In this document: one piece after another, positions 17,045 through 26,542 of the stretch
How the letters are laid out: each line of letters begins with the position of its first letter
How positions within the stretch are numbered: position 1 is the stretch's first letter
DNA from: Chthoniobacterales bacterium
Lineage (GTDB): Bacteria; Verrucomicrobiota; Verrucomicrobiia; Chthoniobacterales; UBA10450
DNA: 46,796 nucleotides
Direction: 5' to 3'
Assembly (NCBI GenBank): GCA_013815325.1
Contig: JACDGM010000020.1
Location: 1-46,796 of the forward strand
Made by a program: the position numbers and the translations under genes
The notes under the pieces: generated by a model
Seen by the model: only the letters and a program-made list of their open reading frames with translations
The model's database searches: none
What the model was told of the DNA's origin: nothing

Positions 17045-20000
17045 ATGCAGATTCTTGTTCTCGGAATGCATCGCTCGGGCACATCCATCGTCGCCCGATT
17101 GCTGAACATGATGGGCGCCTACTTTGCCCCGGAAGGCGCTTCCACCGGGGCGAATCAAGAGAATCCCAAAGGGTTTTGGGAGCGGCGCGACGTTCGTGTC
17201 TTGAATGACATGGTCCTTCATTCCGTCGGCGCTGATTGGGATCGACTGAGCAATTTCTCTCTCACGCAGGTGCCCGAAGCAACTCGTGCCCGCTTCGATC
17301 ATGACGCACGCAAAATCATCCTCGAGATGGATGCCCATCGGCCCTGGTTTTTGAAAGAACCCCGCATTTGCGTCCTCGCCGAGCTCTGGTTGAATCTCCT
17401 GGAATTTCCCGTATCAATTATCGTTCACCGTTCCGCCATCGAAGTGGCGCGCTCGCTCGAGATGCGAAACGGCTTTCCCCTGCGCTTTGGCCTCGCCCTC
17501 TGGGAGCGCTACAATACTTCGGCGCTGAACGCCACCCTTGGGCTCAGACGGATCCAGGTCAATCACTCCGAGCTGATGGCTGAGCCCGTCCAGCTCGTGC
17601 GCAAACTCAGCTTGCAGCTTGAAGAGTTCGGCGTTCGTGGTCTCAAGTCTCCTTCGGACGAAGAAATCCTCGCCTTTGTCGATCCCTCTCTTTATCGGGC
17701 AAAAGAGGGAGTCATGGATATGCCAAGGTTGAGTTTAGCTCAGACAAAGCTACAAACTGCGTTTCATAATGGGAAGGCTTTGCTCCTCACCGAACCCATC
17801 CCTTTCTCTGCTGCTGCGCAAGAAAATCTGACACAAGGCGGCGAGTGGATCGAGGCCCAGACTAAGATCGCCGACCTAAAGAGTCTGCTCGCGGACCGGG
17901 CCAGATTGAAGGAGACATTGGACCGCAATGACCGCGCTTTAGCTAAAGCTCGTTATGAATTGGAGCAGATCAAGAAAGTGCGCGGAGACGAACGCAAGAG
18001 TTATGATGAGAAACTGCGTTCGAACACGGCTCTCGTTCATCGGCGGGAGGGTCAGATCGCGGAACTGCGAGAGGTGCTCGATAAGTCTCGGAGCGAAGGC
18101 GATGAGCGCGTGGAGCAGATCGGCGGCCTACGTTCCTCACTCGAATCCGGCGTGGCGCAGATCGGCGGCCTACGTTCCTCACTCGAATCCGGCGTGGCGC
18201 AGATCGGCGGCCTACGTTCCTCACTCGAATCCGGCGTGGCGCAGATCGCGAGACTAAATAGCGAGCTCAAAATCCATGTCGCGAGCGCCCGGAGACGCGA
18301 TGAGCAGGTCGGCAGGCTGGAAGCGGAGCTAGCCTTTTTCACTGGGAAATACCGCATTCTCAAGAAGGCTCTCGAGCAGATTGAAAAAGCCTTCGATCGG
18401 CTGCGGGCCTCCCGCTCTTTTCACTTTATGGCCTATACTATGCGGCGGTTAGGCTTCGTTAGCCGGACTCCTCGAATCTCCGTCGAGACAATTAAGAAGC
18501 AGTTAGCCGACACAAAGAAAGCTCTGCGGAAAGTTGACCAGACCCGCGTTCCTGCGCAACCTGCCCGCGTCGCCAGACAAAGCGAGCCAACAAACGCGGC
18601 GCCCCGCGACACTGGCAAACCTCAGCAAACCCCCGTCAGGCCGGAGCTCGCTCTCTTAAAGGCAGATGTTATCATCTGTGTTCATAATGCTCTGGACGAC
18701 GTTCGTAATTGCCTCTCCTCGCTCATCCTTCACTCGTCCAGCCGTCTCCGCCAACTGCTACTCGTCAATGACGGTTCCGACGAGCTAACGTCAACTTATC
18801 TGCGTCGCTTCGCCGCGGAATCTCCGATTCGGACAGTGTTATTGGAGACTCCGGAGGCGACTGGATACACCCAGGCGGCTAATCGCGGCTTAGCTACAGC
18901 CGCAGCAGACTACGCTATCCTGTTAAACAGCGACACGGTTGTGACTCCTGGCTGGATCGAGCGTCTGATCGAGTGTGGCGAAACAGATCGTGCTATCGGC
19001 ATAGTCGGCCCTCTTTCCAACGCCGCCAGCTGGCAGTCTGTCCCGCGAAGATTTTCGGAGACGGGAGATTGGGCGGTTAACGTGCTCGATAGCGCATCTC
19101 TTGCGCGTATCGCTTGCGCTTTCTCCATGTCCCATGAGCCGCAATACCCAAGGGTCCCGATCATTAACGGTTTTTGCTTTGCAATCAAGCGGGAGGTGAT
19201 TAATGCAATCGGGCTTTTCGATGAAAATTCGTTTCCAAAAGGATATGGAGAAGAAAACGACTACTGCTTTCGGGCCGCCCGAGCAGGCTTTGCCCTGGCC
19301 ATCGCGGACGATTGTTACGTTTTCCACGCCAAGTCCAAAAGCTATTCGCACGAGACACGGCGGCAGCTAGCCAAGGATTCCAGCGTCATCTTACGCCAGA
19401 GGTATGGATCGGAAATCGATACGGCAACAGAATCGCTCCGAAACTCACCGGCGCTGGCGCGCGCGCGCAGGGACTTCTCAAAGCTCCTTGAGACGCCGCC
19501 TCTTTCGATCCTGTTTTTGATGCACTTCCGCGGTTTTGGCGGCGGCGTTAGCTCGATTGTGCAGGAAGCAAATGGTCTGAGAGAGCTGGGGGCCGCGGTT
19601 CAAGTGGCGATTAGGGCGGAAGACAGGAAGTTTTATTACGATCGCTTTCCGACGATTCCACGACGCCTATTTTTTGTCTTTGAGGAACGGGCTGAGCTAA
19701 CCACCTACGCCGGCGCGTTTGAAGTGGTGGTCGCAACCTTGTTTACTGGCGTACGGATCTTGCAGGACGTGGTATCATGCTATCCCCATGTCTCTGCCTG
19801 CTATTACATTCAGGACTATGAGCCTAACTTCTTCCCTGCGACGGATCCGAATCACGCGGAAGCTCTTGAATCCTATACCCTGCTTGCAGACATGCACCGG
19901 TTCGCAAAGACCCAATGGCTATGCGACACGATCGCAGCGAGGCACGGGGTGGCCGTTCATAAGATAGAGCCGAGCCTCGATCACAGCATTTTTTTCCCTA

Positions 20001-23000
20001 ACGAGCGCCCCGAGTCGCAATCCCCCTTCGTCGTCTGTGCCATGGTGCGACCGCATACCGCATATCGGTCGCCCCAACTCACCTTCGAAGTATTGCGACG
20101 AATCAAACTGGAGTATGCCGAGGCGGTGGAAGTCCGCCTTTTCGGAGTGACTCCAGATAACCCTTTCTTCCAGAAACAGGCGAATGATTTTGTTTATCGC
20201 GTATGCGGCATCCTCGATCGGAACGGAGTTGCAAATTTGCTCAGGGGAGCATTTCTTTTTATCGATGCGTCCACTTATCAGGCTTTCGGGCGGACGGGGC
20301 TCGAGGCCATGGCTTGTGGTTGCGCGACCATCCTGCCGGCGGAGGGCGGCACGAGCGAATATGCCATTGATGGCATTAATACCCAGCTAGTCGCCCCCAA
20401 TGACACAGACCGTATTCTAGATCTCGTTAGGCGCTATGTGGAAGATACCTCCTTTCACCGGGAGGTGGTGAAAAGAGGTCTTGAAACCGCCTCCCGCTAC
20501 AGTATCGAAAGCGCCTGCATCTCGGAGCTCCAGTTCTTTGAATCCATCCGGCACAACCGCGTCGCAAAGGCGCAGTTGCCGCTCTCCGATCCCGCCCCTT
20601 TTAGAGCTCCACCAGACGAGGACACCGGTCGGCCAGGCGTTTTCTCAGGCGAAAGGGACAATGTCTCCCTTCCAATCAGCGGCCATAAATTTCGAATTAC
20701 CATTCTTTCCTCCACGACTAACATTCACGGTGGAACCAAGCGTTTGCTCAACCTCGCGCAAGGCCTTCACTTGCGCGGACACCATGTCACCTTTGTGCGG
20801 CATTTCCGCGGACGCGAGTTAGATTGGTTTAAACTCGATCCTCCGTTGGTTGACATCTTCTTCGACGGAAATACGCCCCTGGCCGATTTGGAAAAGCGCC
20901 TTCCAGACGCTGATATCTTAATCACTTACGGAAACAATCGCGCCGCCCAGCTGCTTAACGGCCTTTCGCGAAGGAAAGGTATCAAATATCTGCTCTTTAT
21001 GCACATGGGGGTGCACGATCGGGCGTTGGACGAGCGCAACGCTAGCCTGTCCAATTTCCATAAGCTCTCAACGACGACTTGGATTGCCGAGGAACTGACG
21101 AGCCTCGGAGTTATAGCGTCGCCGATTGGGTTCGGCGTCGATGTCGATCAATTTTATCCGCTTTGTCTCCCCCGTGACTCCAGGATCGGAACTCTCTTAT
21201 ATAAGGATGATTGGAAGCGCTCGGACGATGTCATAGAGGCGTTCAAGATAATTAAGCGACATCTTCCGGCGACCAAATTCGTCGCCTTCGGTCAAATCGA
21301 AAATCCGCGGCTCGAAGTCGACTGTGAGTATCACTTCAATCCCGATCAGGCGAAGCTCCGCGATATCTACTCCTCTTGTGCCGTCTGGGTTACTGCAAGC
21401 CTCAAGGAAGGGATTGGGATGTGTAGCGTGGAGGCTATGCTTTGCAAAACACCGTTGGTGACCACGGACACAGGGGGTTCACGCGATTTTTGCGACGATC
21501 GAAACAGCGTCCTGGTCGAGAAGGAATCTCCTCCGAGTATTGCCGCAGCTGTCATTCACCTCCTGACCCATCCGGCTTACGCGAATCGTCTCGCGGAACG
21601 CGCCCTTATCAACATCAAAGGAATGGCTTGGGATAAGTGCCTGGATCGTCTTGAGGCCTCCTTTCTCACGCAAGCGGTGCAGGAAAATCCCACCGTTACC
21701 CGCAACCGCCGGCACGAATTGACGATTGGTGTGCTCATTCACGGTCAGGCAAGTTGGTTACGGACTTGTCTCGCCAGCATTTATGAGAAGACTAGCGGCG
21801 ATTTCGAAATAATTCTCATGGATGACGCGAGTAGTGGTGAGACCCAGTCTCTCATCCGCGAAACCTATTTGGCTGATCCCGAGCGCGTGCGCTATCTCCG
21901 CAACGAGGCTCCTAAAGGCCCCGCCTACTGCTATAACCGCATTATCAGCAACTCTCGCGGGCGCTACATTTGCTTGCTGCCATCTGACGCGGTCGTCACT
22001 CACAACTGGGCCGTGCGCCTTATCGCTCCGCTTCAGGCCTGGGCTGAGCTGGCGATGATCAGCTACCCGATTAGTTACGAGCCCCCCGCCGCCGGTGACT
22101 TATCGACCGGGAATTTCGCGGAGGTAGAAGATTGGCGCCCGGAAGTGAGTTCTCTTGGAAAGGATAGTGAGGCTGGCAGTGCTGATGATGCGCAAGTCCT
22201 CGATCTTCCCTGCCTAATGTTAAACACCGGTATCATCGCGAGAATTGGCTTCTTCGACGAGACAATCGCTTCGGACTCCCATGTGAAGATTGAATTTGCC
22301 GGTCGAGCACAAGCCGCGGGATATCGCTGCGTTGGGGTTACAACCGTCCATGTGGTTCGCAACTGCGATTTGAAGGATGAATCGAATCAGACCGCCACCG
22401 GCGTCGACTTCGCGGCAACGATTCCTCCGCAACCAGTTCTCGTCGTCAGGCAGCGCGTGGCGTTTTTATATAACGCAAAATTCGCCAGTTCCACCCGGAA
22501 GCGCACTTTTGAGATCGCCCGTACGCTGCAACGCTACGGGGAAGTTGCCACGTTCTATCTGCCGGACGTTACGCCGGCCGTTTATCGCGCCTTTGACATC
22601 TTCGTTCTCCAACGTATTGGCGGCCTCAACGAGAGGATCGCTCCCGACGTTTTGGATGCAACGTTTACGGCGATCGAACAGCACAGGGCCGAGGGGAAGC
22701 TCTTTCTCTACGACATCGATGACTTTGTCTTTGACGCTCAAGACGAGCTGCCGCGACGACTCATGCGAGCATGCGATGGCGTCATCGTCTCAACTCCGCA
22801 CTTACAAAAGCTAGCTCAGGCGGAAAATTTCCGCACCTTATACCTTAAGAATGGGATCGATTACGAACGATTTTTGGCGGCGCCCCCTGCGCCACTCGAT
22901 CCCAATAAATTTCACGTCGTTTGCGCGTCCCTTGGAGCGGTAGGGCAAACGGCCCTCGGCCAAATCGCGGACAAAATGAAAGACGACTATCCCGATATTG

Positions 23001-23548
23001 AGTTGCATCTTTTCCGTGACGACAGCTACAGCCAAACCACGCCTAATCTCACGCTACACTCGGCGGTTGGACTCGACGAGCTGTTTGGCTATATGAAGTC
23101 GGCAGATGTGGTATTAAATTTCGATTGGCCCGACGATGCTTACCGCAGGCAGTTGCAGGCTCAATATGGGGTTTTGCCGGAGCAACTGAGCGACTTTATC
23201 AATTCAAAGAGTGGGCTGAAATATTATAACGCTGGTGCGGCCGCGAAGCCGTTCGTCTCCACGCGTCAGCCAGCATGTTATGAGCAGCTACTCCAGGACA
23301 ACGTCAATGGCTTCCTGGCTGATTCAATCGAAGACTTTGTTGAGGTGATTAGCGAGCTTCGCAAAGATCCAGCCTTGCGAAAGGCGGTAGGCGTTCGGGC
23401 CTTTGAGGACGTTCTCGCACATTACACTCTTGATCAGACGGTGTTTGCTTACTTGGATGCCTTTTCCCGAATTCTTCCGGCCTGGAAAGCGGGTACCGAC
23501 GAGCCGGAGGTCGCGCTTCTTTCCAACCGTCTAGGTGCAACTTTTTAG
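17045..23548 (+). CDS. Giant multidomain protein: sulfotransferase-like + coiled coil + five glycosyltransferase-like domains
   Basis: 2,167 residues from the ATG at 17045. The frame is open back to 16604, but that would run antisense through the GT2 gene, and the first domain begins exactly at MQILVLGMHRSGTSIVARLL. Domains by residue: 1-215 sulfotransferase-like P-loop (GMHRSGTS, later WFLKEPRICVLAELW); about 270-470 coiled coil with a 14-residue tandem repeat (358-399); 537-809 GT2 (DVIICVHNALDDVRNCLSSL, LLNSDTVVTPGWIERL); 818-1172 GT4-like (YQAFGRTGLEAMACGCATIL); 1214-1541 GT4-like (SLKEGIGMCSVEAMLCKTPL); 1557-1776 GT2-like (LMDDASSGETQ, PSDAVVTHNWAV); 1799-2152 GT4-like (FLYDIDDFVFD). It probably assembles several linkages of one surface glycan in the cytoplasm. 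Two TCGTTAGG octamers (19997, 20424) are the only ones in the glycan locus. Confidence 0.82.
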   Translation: MQILVLGMHRSGTSIVARLLNMMGAYFAPEGASTGANQENPKGFWERRDVRVLNDMVLHSVGADWDRLSNFSLTQVPEATRARFDHDARKIILEMDAHRPWFLKEPRICVLAELWLNLLEFPVSIIVHRSAIEVARSLEMRNGFPLRFGLALWERYNTSALNATLGLRRIQVNHSELMAEPVQLVRKLSLQLEEFGVRGLKSPSDEEILAFVDPSLYRAKEGVMDMPRLSLAQTKLQTAFHNGKALLLTEPIPFSAAAQENLTQGGEWIEAQTKIADLKSLLADRARLKETLDRNDRALAKARYELEQIKKVRGDERKSYDEKLRSNTALVHRREGQIAELREVLDKSRSEGDERVEQIGGLRSSLESGVAQIGGLRSSLESGVAQIGGLRSSLESGVAQIARLNSELKIHVASARRRDEQVGRLEAELAFFTGKYRILKKALEQIEKAFDRLRASRSFHFMAYTMRRLGFVSRTPRISVETIKKQLADTKKALRKVDQTRVPAQPARVARQSEPTNAAPRDTGKPQQTPVRPELALLKADVIICVHNALDDVRNCLSSLILHSSSRLRQLLLVNDGSDELTSTYLRRFAAESPIRTVLLETPEATGYTQAANRGLATAAADYAILLNSDTVVTPGWIERLIECGETDRAIGIVGPLSNAASWQSVPRRFSETGDWAVNVLDSASLARIACAFSMSHEPQYPRVPIINGFCFAIKREVINAIGLFDENSFPKGYGEENDYCFRAARAGFALAIADDCYVFHAKSKSYSHETRRQLAKDSSVILRQRYGSEIDTATESLRNSPALARARRDFSKLLETPPLSILFLMHFRGFGGGVSSIVQEANGLRELGAAVQVAIRAEDRKFYYDRFPTIPRRLFFVFEERAELTTYAGAFEVVVATLFTGVRILQDVVSCYPHVSACYYIQDYEPNFFPATDPNHAEALESYTLLADMHRFAKTQWLCDTIAARHGVAVHKIEPSLDHSIFFPNERPESQSPFVVCAMVRPHTAYRSPQLTFEVLRRIKLEYAEAVEVRLFGVTPDNPFFQKQANDFVYRVCGILDRNGVANLLRGAFLFIDASTYQAFGRTGLEAMACGCATILPAEGGTSEYAIDGINTQLVAPNDTDRILDLVRRYVEDTSFHREVVKRGLETASRYSIESACISELQFFESIRHNRVAKAQLPLSDPAPFRAPPDEDTGRPGVFSGERDNVSLPISGHKFRITILSSTTNIHGGTKRLLNLAQGLHLRGHHVTFVRHFRGRELDWFKLDPPLVDIFFDGNTPLADLEKRLPDADILITYGNNRAAQLLNGLSRRKGIKYLLFMHMGVHDRALDERNASLSNFHKLSTTTWIAEELTSLGVIASPIGFGVDVDQFYPLCLPRDSRIGTLLYKDDWKRSDDVIEAFKIIKRHLPATKFVAFGQIENPRLEVDCEYHFNPDQAKLRDIYSSCAVWVTASLKEGIGMCSVEAMLCKTPLVTTDTGGSRDFCDDRNSVLVEKESPPSIAAAVIHLLTHPAYANRLAERALINIKGMAWDKCLDRLEASFLTQAVQENPTVTRNRRHELTIGVLIHGQASWLRTCLASIYEKTSGDFEIILMDDASSGETQSLIRETYLADPERVRYLRNEAPKGPAYCYNRIISNSRGRYICLLPSDAVVTHNWAVRLIAPLQAWAELAMISYPISYEPPAAGDLSTGNFAEVEDWRPEVSSLGKDSEAGSADDAQVLDLPCLMLNTGIIARIGFFDETIASDSHVKIEFAGRAQAAGYRCVGVTTVHVVRNCDLKDESNQTATGVDFAATIPPQPVLVVRQRVAFLYNAKFASSTRKRTFEIARTLQRYGEVATFYLPDVTPAVYRAFDIFVLQRIGGLNERIAPDVLDATFTAIEQHRAEGKLFLYDIDDFVFDAQDELPRRLMRACDGVIVSTPHLQKLAQAENFRTLYLKNGIDYERFLAAPPAPLDPNKFHVVCASLGAVGQTALGQIADKMKDDYPDIELHLFRDDSYSQTTPNLTLHSAVGLDELFGYMKSADVVLNFDWPDDAYRRQLQAQYGVLPEQLSDFINSKSGLKYYNAGAAAKPFVSTRQPACYEQLLQDNVNGFLADSIEDFVEVISELRKDPALRKAVGVRAFEDVLAHYTLDQTVFAYLDAFSRILPAWKAGTDEPEVALLSNRLGATF
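18116..18241 (+). repeat. Three perfect 42-bp tandem repeats inside the coiled coil
   Basis: Copies at 18116-18157, 18158-18199 and 18200-18241 are identical base for base, each beginning CAGATCGGCGGCCTACG. A diverged fourth unit follows from 18242. Each encodes QIGGLRSSLESGVA, 14 residues or two heptads, so copy-number change keeps both reading frame and coiled-coil register. Identity at the DNA level indicates recent duplication by slippage or recombination. Confidence 0.97.
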
Positions 23549-23582
23549 GAAGCGCCCAGAGTCCCGCCGGCCATAATTATTT

Positions 23583-24299
23583 GTGAAGCTGAACAGACAT
23601 CCGGATAGCTTTCTGGGAGTAGAACAATTGGGAACCTTCTTCCCGCCCTATCAGCCGACCTTCCCCTTCGCCGGTGAATATATCGATGATTTTCACGCCA
23701 GGATTGGCTCTTGCGCGAAAGGCTCCGGTCTCGTGAACCTCGACGAGGTCTTCGCCACGCCAATCAAAGGTTGGTTGCGGCGTGCCGACGCGTTAAAGCT
23801 CTACGAACTGGGCTATTTCGTTATGGGGGATATTCTCGAACTCGGTTCCTATCATGGCCTCAGCACATGCACGCTTTCTCGCGCCAATCACAATACGGGA
23901 GGCCAAAAGCGTATCGACACTGTTGATTTGAGTGCGGCTAATTGTGCTAAAACCATCGAATCTTTGCGCGCGGCCCAATTGCCTGGCCAGGTCGAAGTAA
24001 CGTGTGCAGAAGCGGCCGCGGCCGTACGGCATTTCCGCGATGAGGGCAAGCGGTTCGCATTCGTCTTTATCGATCACTCACATTCTTACCAACCGGTTCA
24101 CGAAGTCTGCCGATTGCTCGCTGATATCATGAGCCCGGGCGGATTCTGCCTCTTCCATGATTTCAATGACCGTCGAAATGGTGACTCGGCCCACCCCGAT
24201 TACGGCGTCTACCGCGCCGTCATTGACGGTCTAAGCCCAAACTCCTTTGAGTTTTATGGCGTCTACGGGTGCACTGCGCTGTACCACGCTTGCTCCTAA
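23583..24299 (+). CDS. Class I SAM-dependent methyltransferase (Methyltransf_24 type)
   Basis: 238 residues from a GTG at 23583, 34 bases after the giant gene. FVMGDILELGSYHGLSTCTL is SAM motif I, RIDTVDLSA the second motif, and FAFVFIDHSHSYQPVHEVCR with GGFCLFHDFNDR the later motifs. The IDHSHSY and HDF segments place it among methyltransferases common in glycan and secondary-metabolite clusters. Alternative starts are few, and the GTG gives the complete domain. Cotranscription with the upstream transferase is likely. Substrate unknown, presumably a sugar of the same glycan. Confidence 0.8.
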   Translation: MKLNRHPDSFLGVEQLGTFFPPYQPTFPFAGEYIDDFHARIGSCAKGSGLVNLDEVFATPIKGWLRRADALKLYELGYFVMGDILELGSYHGLSTCTLSRANHNTGGQKRIDTVDLSAANCAKTIESLRAAQLPGQVEVTCAEAAAAVRHFRDEGKRFAFVFIDHSHSYQPVHEVCRLLADIMSPGGFCLFHDFNDRRNGDSAHPDYGVYRAVIDGLSPNSFEFYGVYGCTALYHACS

Positions 24300-24658
24300 G
24301 TGGGGATAGCGAAGCAATGCCTGATTATGTTATTTTATGGGCGCAAAAGTTCGGGTCTCTCCGTCATCGTTATCTTCCACGACATGGCGAGGGACGCGCG
24401 ACGGACGCTTTAATCTCTCTCGAAGAAAATATCAGATGTTAGGTCGGACAAATGTAGACGCCCGCGTTGTTAATGTGATGGTCATGGTTGATGGAGCGAG
24501 GATATTATCGCCGGACATCGCCAGGCTGGTTTTCACCGCTTTGGAAGCATTCGATCATCCGTTTGTGTACACCCTCGGGATGCAGCGGGACCTTGCCTAA
24601 CGACCGCGAACGGGTCTGCGGTTGACTTGCCTCCCGTGCGCGATAGCTTTTTTGTCTT
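24300..24658. other. Intergenic region, no convincing gene
   Basis: 359 bases between the glycan locus and the Fe-S gene. An 87-codon open frame on the plus strand (24337-24600) has no recognisable motifs or ribosome-binding site and ends in the TAA of a CCTAACGA octamer; I do not call it a gene. A TTGACT at 24622-24627 could be a -35 box for the following gene, but no good -10 box follows. No tRNA-like TPsiC arm or strong hairpin was seen. Confidence 0.5.
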
Positions 24659-24994
24659 ATGATTCGTGTCACAGACAGCGCGGTGAATCACCTGCGCACC
24701 CTTCTCGCGGAACAAACAGCCCAGAGCGGTCAAGGCCTCCGGGTGCAGGTGGCCAAGGGCGGGTGCTCGGGCATGCAATACGAGATGTCGCTCGCCCGGA
24801 AAGAGCAAGGCGACGCCGTCGTGCGGCGCGACGAGGTGGAGTTTTTCGTCGATGCGAAGAGCGCAGCTTTCCTGCGCGATGCGACGCTTGATTTCGAGGA
24901 TGGCTTGACCGGCGCAGGTTTTCGCATCGTCAACCCGAATGCCGCGCGCACTTGTGGTTGCGGCACTTCGTTCGAGCCCGCGCGCCCAGCCTAG
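24659..24994 (+). CDS. Iron-sulfur cluster assembly protein (HesB/IscA/ErpA family)
   Basis: 111 residues, the normal length for A-type Fe-S carriers, which hold and hand on [2Fe-2S]/[4Fe-4S] clusters to apo-enzymes in the cytoplasm. The three conserved ligands are present: Cys36 in VAKGGCSGMQYEM, and Cys99 and Cys101 in RTCGCGTSF. GAGFRIVNPNA precedes them as in the family. It stands alone rather than in an isc/suf operon, as ErpA often does, but ErpA and IscA cannot be separated confidently here. The next gene starts 32 bases downstream. Confidence 0.92.
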   Translation: MIRVTDSAVNHLRTLLAEQTAQSGQGLRVQVAKGGCSGMQYEMSLARKEQGDAVVRRDEVEFFVDAKSAAFLRDATLDFEDGLTGAGFRIVNPNAARTCGCGTSFEPARPA

Positions 24995-25026
24995 GAGCGA
25001 GCGCGCACGAAGCGGCGGCTCCCACC

Positions 25027-26520
25027 ATGGAACCCGATCTTTTTCGCTTCGACGATCCCCACGGTTTTCAACGCAAGCGGACGAACTATTTCGCCTGGAC
25101 GATTCTGATCCTCTTTTTGATCGGTCTCGTGTTCGCGGCTTGGCTCGGCAGTTTCTATATTCTGGGTCAGCCGGAACGGCCGGATAGTTATCGAATCCTA
25201 AAAAAGCTGCACAAGGTCGAGCCGCCGAAACGTTTCGCGCTGACGGCGGCACCCGCTGGCGAGTATCTCAGCCCAAAGCAACTCTTAGCGCGCTACAGCG
25301 CGATGGGGCCGGCTGAGCTGGGGCGAAAGAACGCCGAGCTAACGCGTAATTTCATTCGCAATTTCGAGCAGGTGCATGGGCTGGTCACCTATGTCGTCGG
25401 CCGTTTCAATATCATGGCGGCGCGGGAGCTGAGGCCAGATGACGTTTTCAACCCCGGGGCCGTCGCTCTGGCACGCGCGGTGGAACAACCTGACCTCCTG
25501 CTCGAGCACATTTTCACCACCGCTGATGAGCACGACGCGAAGTTGCTCACCCCGCGGCTGGCGATGGGACTCGATGTGAATTTCGAACGCAGTCATGATC
25601 TTTCGGCAGTCATTCACGTTGAGCGCCTGCCGGACGGTCGCATCCAGATCACAGCCATCCCTCTGCTCTATGGGAGCTACGCCGTCACCCGCGGGACCGG
25701 CACCTTCAGCCTCGAGCCACCGGCGGATTTGAATCTCGCCGCCGGTTGGCCTGTTTTCAAAGGCGACGCGCGTCACACTGCCGACGTTCGCTACGATAGT
25801 TATCGGGAAAAGCTCGCGCCGGCGACCAGCTCCCTCCCGATCGTCGGTTTACCGCCCGCGAAAACCGCCCCGCCACCAGAGAATGCGCTCGTGCGGGTGG
25901 AAGCAGCCGTGCCGCTGGATGCCGGAGCGTCGCCACCTGCGGTGCCTTGGCGCGCAGCAGGCAGCCATCGGCTGGATGTAGCCAGCGCGAGCCGGACCAC
26001 CAAACCTGTAGCCGTGCAGCCTTCCGCCCCACCGCTCCTCGCGCGCCGTAGTCAAGCCGTCTCTTCGCCTAACGATATCCCTGGCGCGGCCTCGCCTTCT
26101 CCCAAAGTCATGCGCGCGCTTCCGCTCGATGGCGCGACTCCCGCCGTCGCCATCGCTTCCACCACCGGCGCGACTTGGAAAACTTTCACACCTGGCAGGA
26201 TGCCCGTTGGCCGATTAGTTGATCCGGCGGGCCTGCGCGAAGTCGCTAACAATGGCACTCGCGGCGAGCGCGTGTATCTCCGGGGCCAGTTCGTCGTCAA
26301 CTTTGCCGATGGCAATCGCGCGGTGCTCCGGCCGGCCGAAGGTCGAGGCGTCTTCTCGCGCGACGCCCGCATCATCGTGGATTACCCGGCCGGCGCGCGC
26401 CTTCCCGAGCCGGGCTCCACGCTTGACCGCGACGCGCAACGGCCCTTCGAAGTCACGGAAGTGCGTCGGCAAGACGACGGTCAGTTGAATGTTTTTGTGC
26501 GCGAAATCATGAAGCAATAA
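25027..26520 (+). CDS. Membrane-anchored protein of unknown function
   Basis: 497 residues from the ATG at 25027. The frame is open from 24952, but that overlaps the Fe-S gene. One transmembrane helix lies near residues 22-46, with positively charged residues before it (FQRKRTNYFAW), so the bulk should be outside the cytoplasm. Residues about 60-265 form a globular region (LSPKQLLARYSAMGPAELGR; FNPGAVALARAVEQPDLLLE; IQITAIPLLYGSYAVTRGTG). A Pro/Ala-rich linker (about 265-385) leads to a C-terminal beta-rich domain (GERVYLRGQFVVNFADGNRA, then IIVDYPAGARLPEPGS). I recognise no family. It may be cotranscribed with the Fe-S gene. One TCGTTAGG octamer lies in the linker (26068) and another 7 bases after the stop. 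Confidence 0.6.
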   Translation: MEPDLFRFDDPHGFQRKRTNYFAWTILILFLIGLVFAAWLGSFYILGQPERPDSYRILKKLHKVEPPKRFALTAAPAGEYLSPKQLLARYSAMGPAELGRKNAELTRNFIRNFEQVHGLVTYVVGRFNIMAARELRPDDVFNPGAVALARAVEQPDLLLEHIFTTADEHDAKLLTPRLAMGLDVNFERSHDLSAVIHVERLPDGRIQITAIPLLYGSYAVTRGTGTFSLEPPADLNLAAGWPVFKGDARHTADVRYDSYREKLAPATSSLPIVGLPPAKTAPPPENALVRVEAAVPLDAGASPPAVPWRAAGSHRLDVASASRTTKPVAVQPSAPPLLARRSQAVSSPNDIPGAASPSPKVMRALPLDGATPAVAIASTTGATWKTFTPGRMPVGRLVDPAGLREVANNGTRGERVYLRGQFVVNFADGNRAVLRPAEGRGVFSRDARIIVDYPAGARLPEPGSTLDRDAQRPFEVTEVRRQDDGQLNVFVREIMKQ

Positions 26521-26542
26521 ACGTCGCCTAACGAGCCGATGT

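Noticed and set aside
18116-18241. CRISPR-like direct repeats
   Set aside because: The copies abut without spacers and form an in-frame coiled-coil repeat.
24300-24658. A possible tRNA or small RNA in the intergenic region
   Set aside because: AGTTCGGGTCT resembles a TPsiC loop only superficially, and no acceptor or anticodon stem can be formed around it.
24533-25252. A 239-codon minus-strand open frame
   Set aside because: It lies antisense to the well-supported Fe-S assembly gene and the following membrane protein, and has low-complexity Arg/Ser/Ala content.
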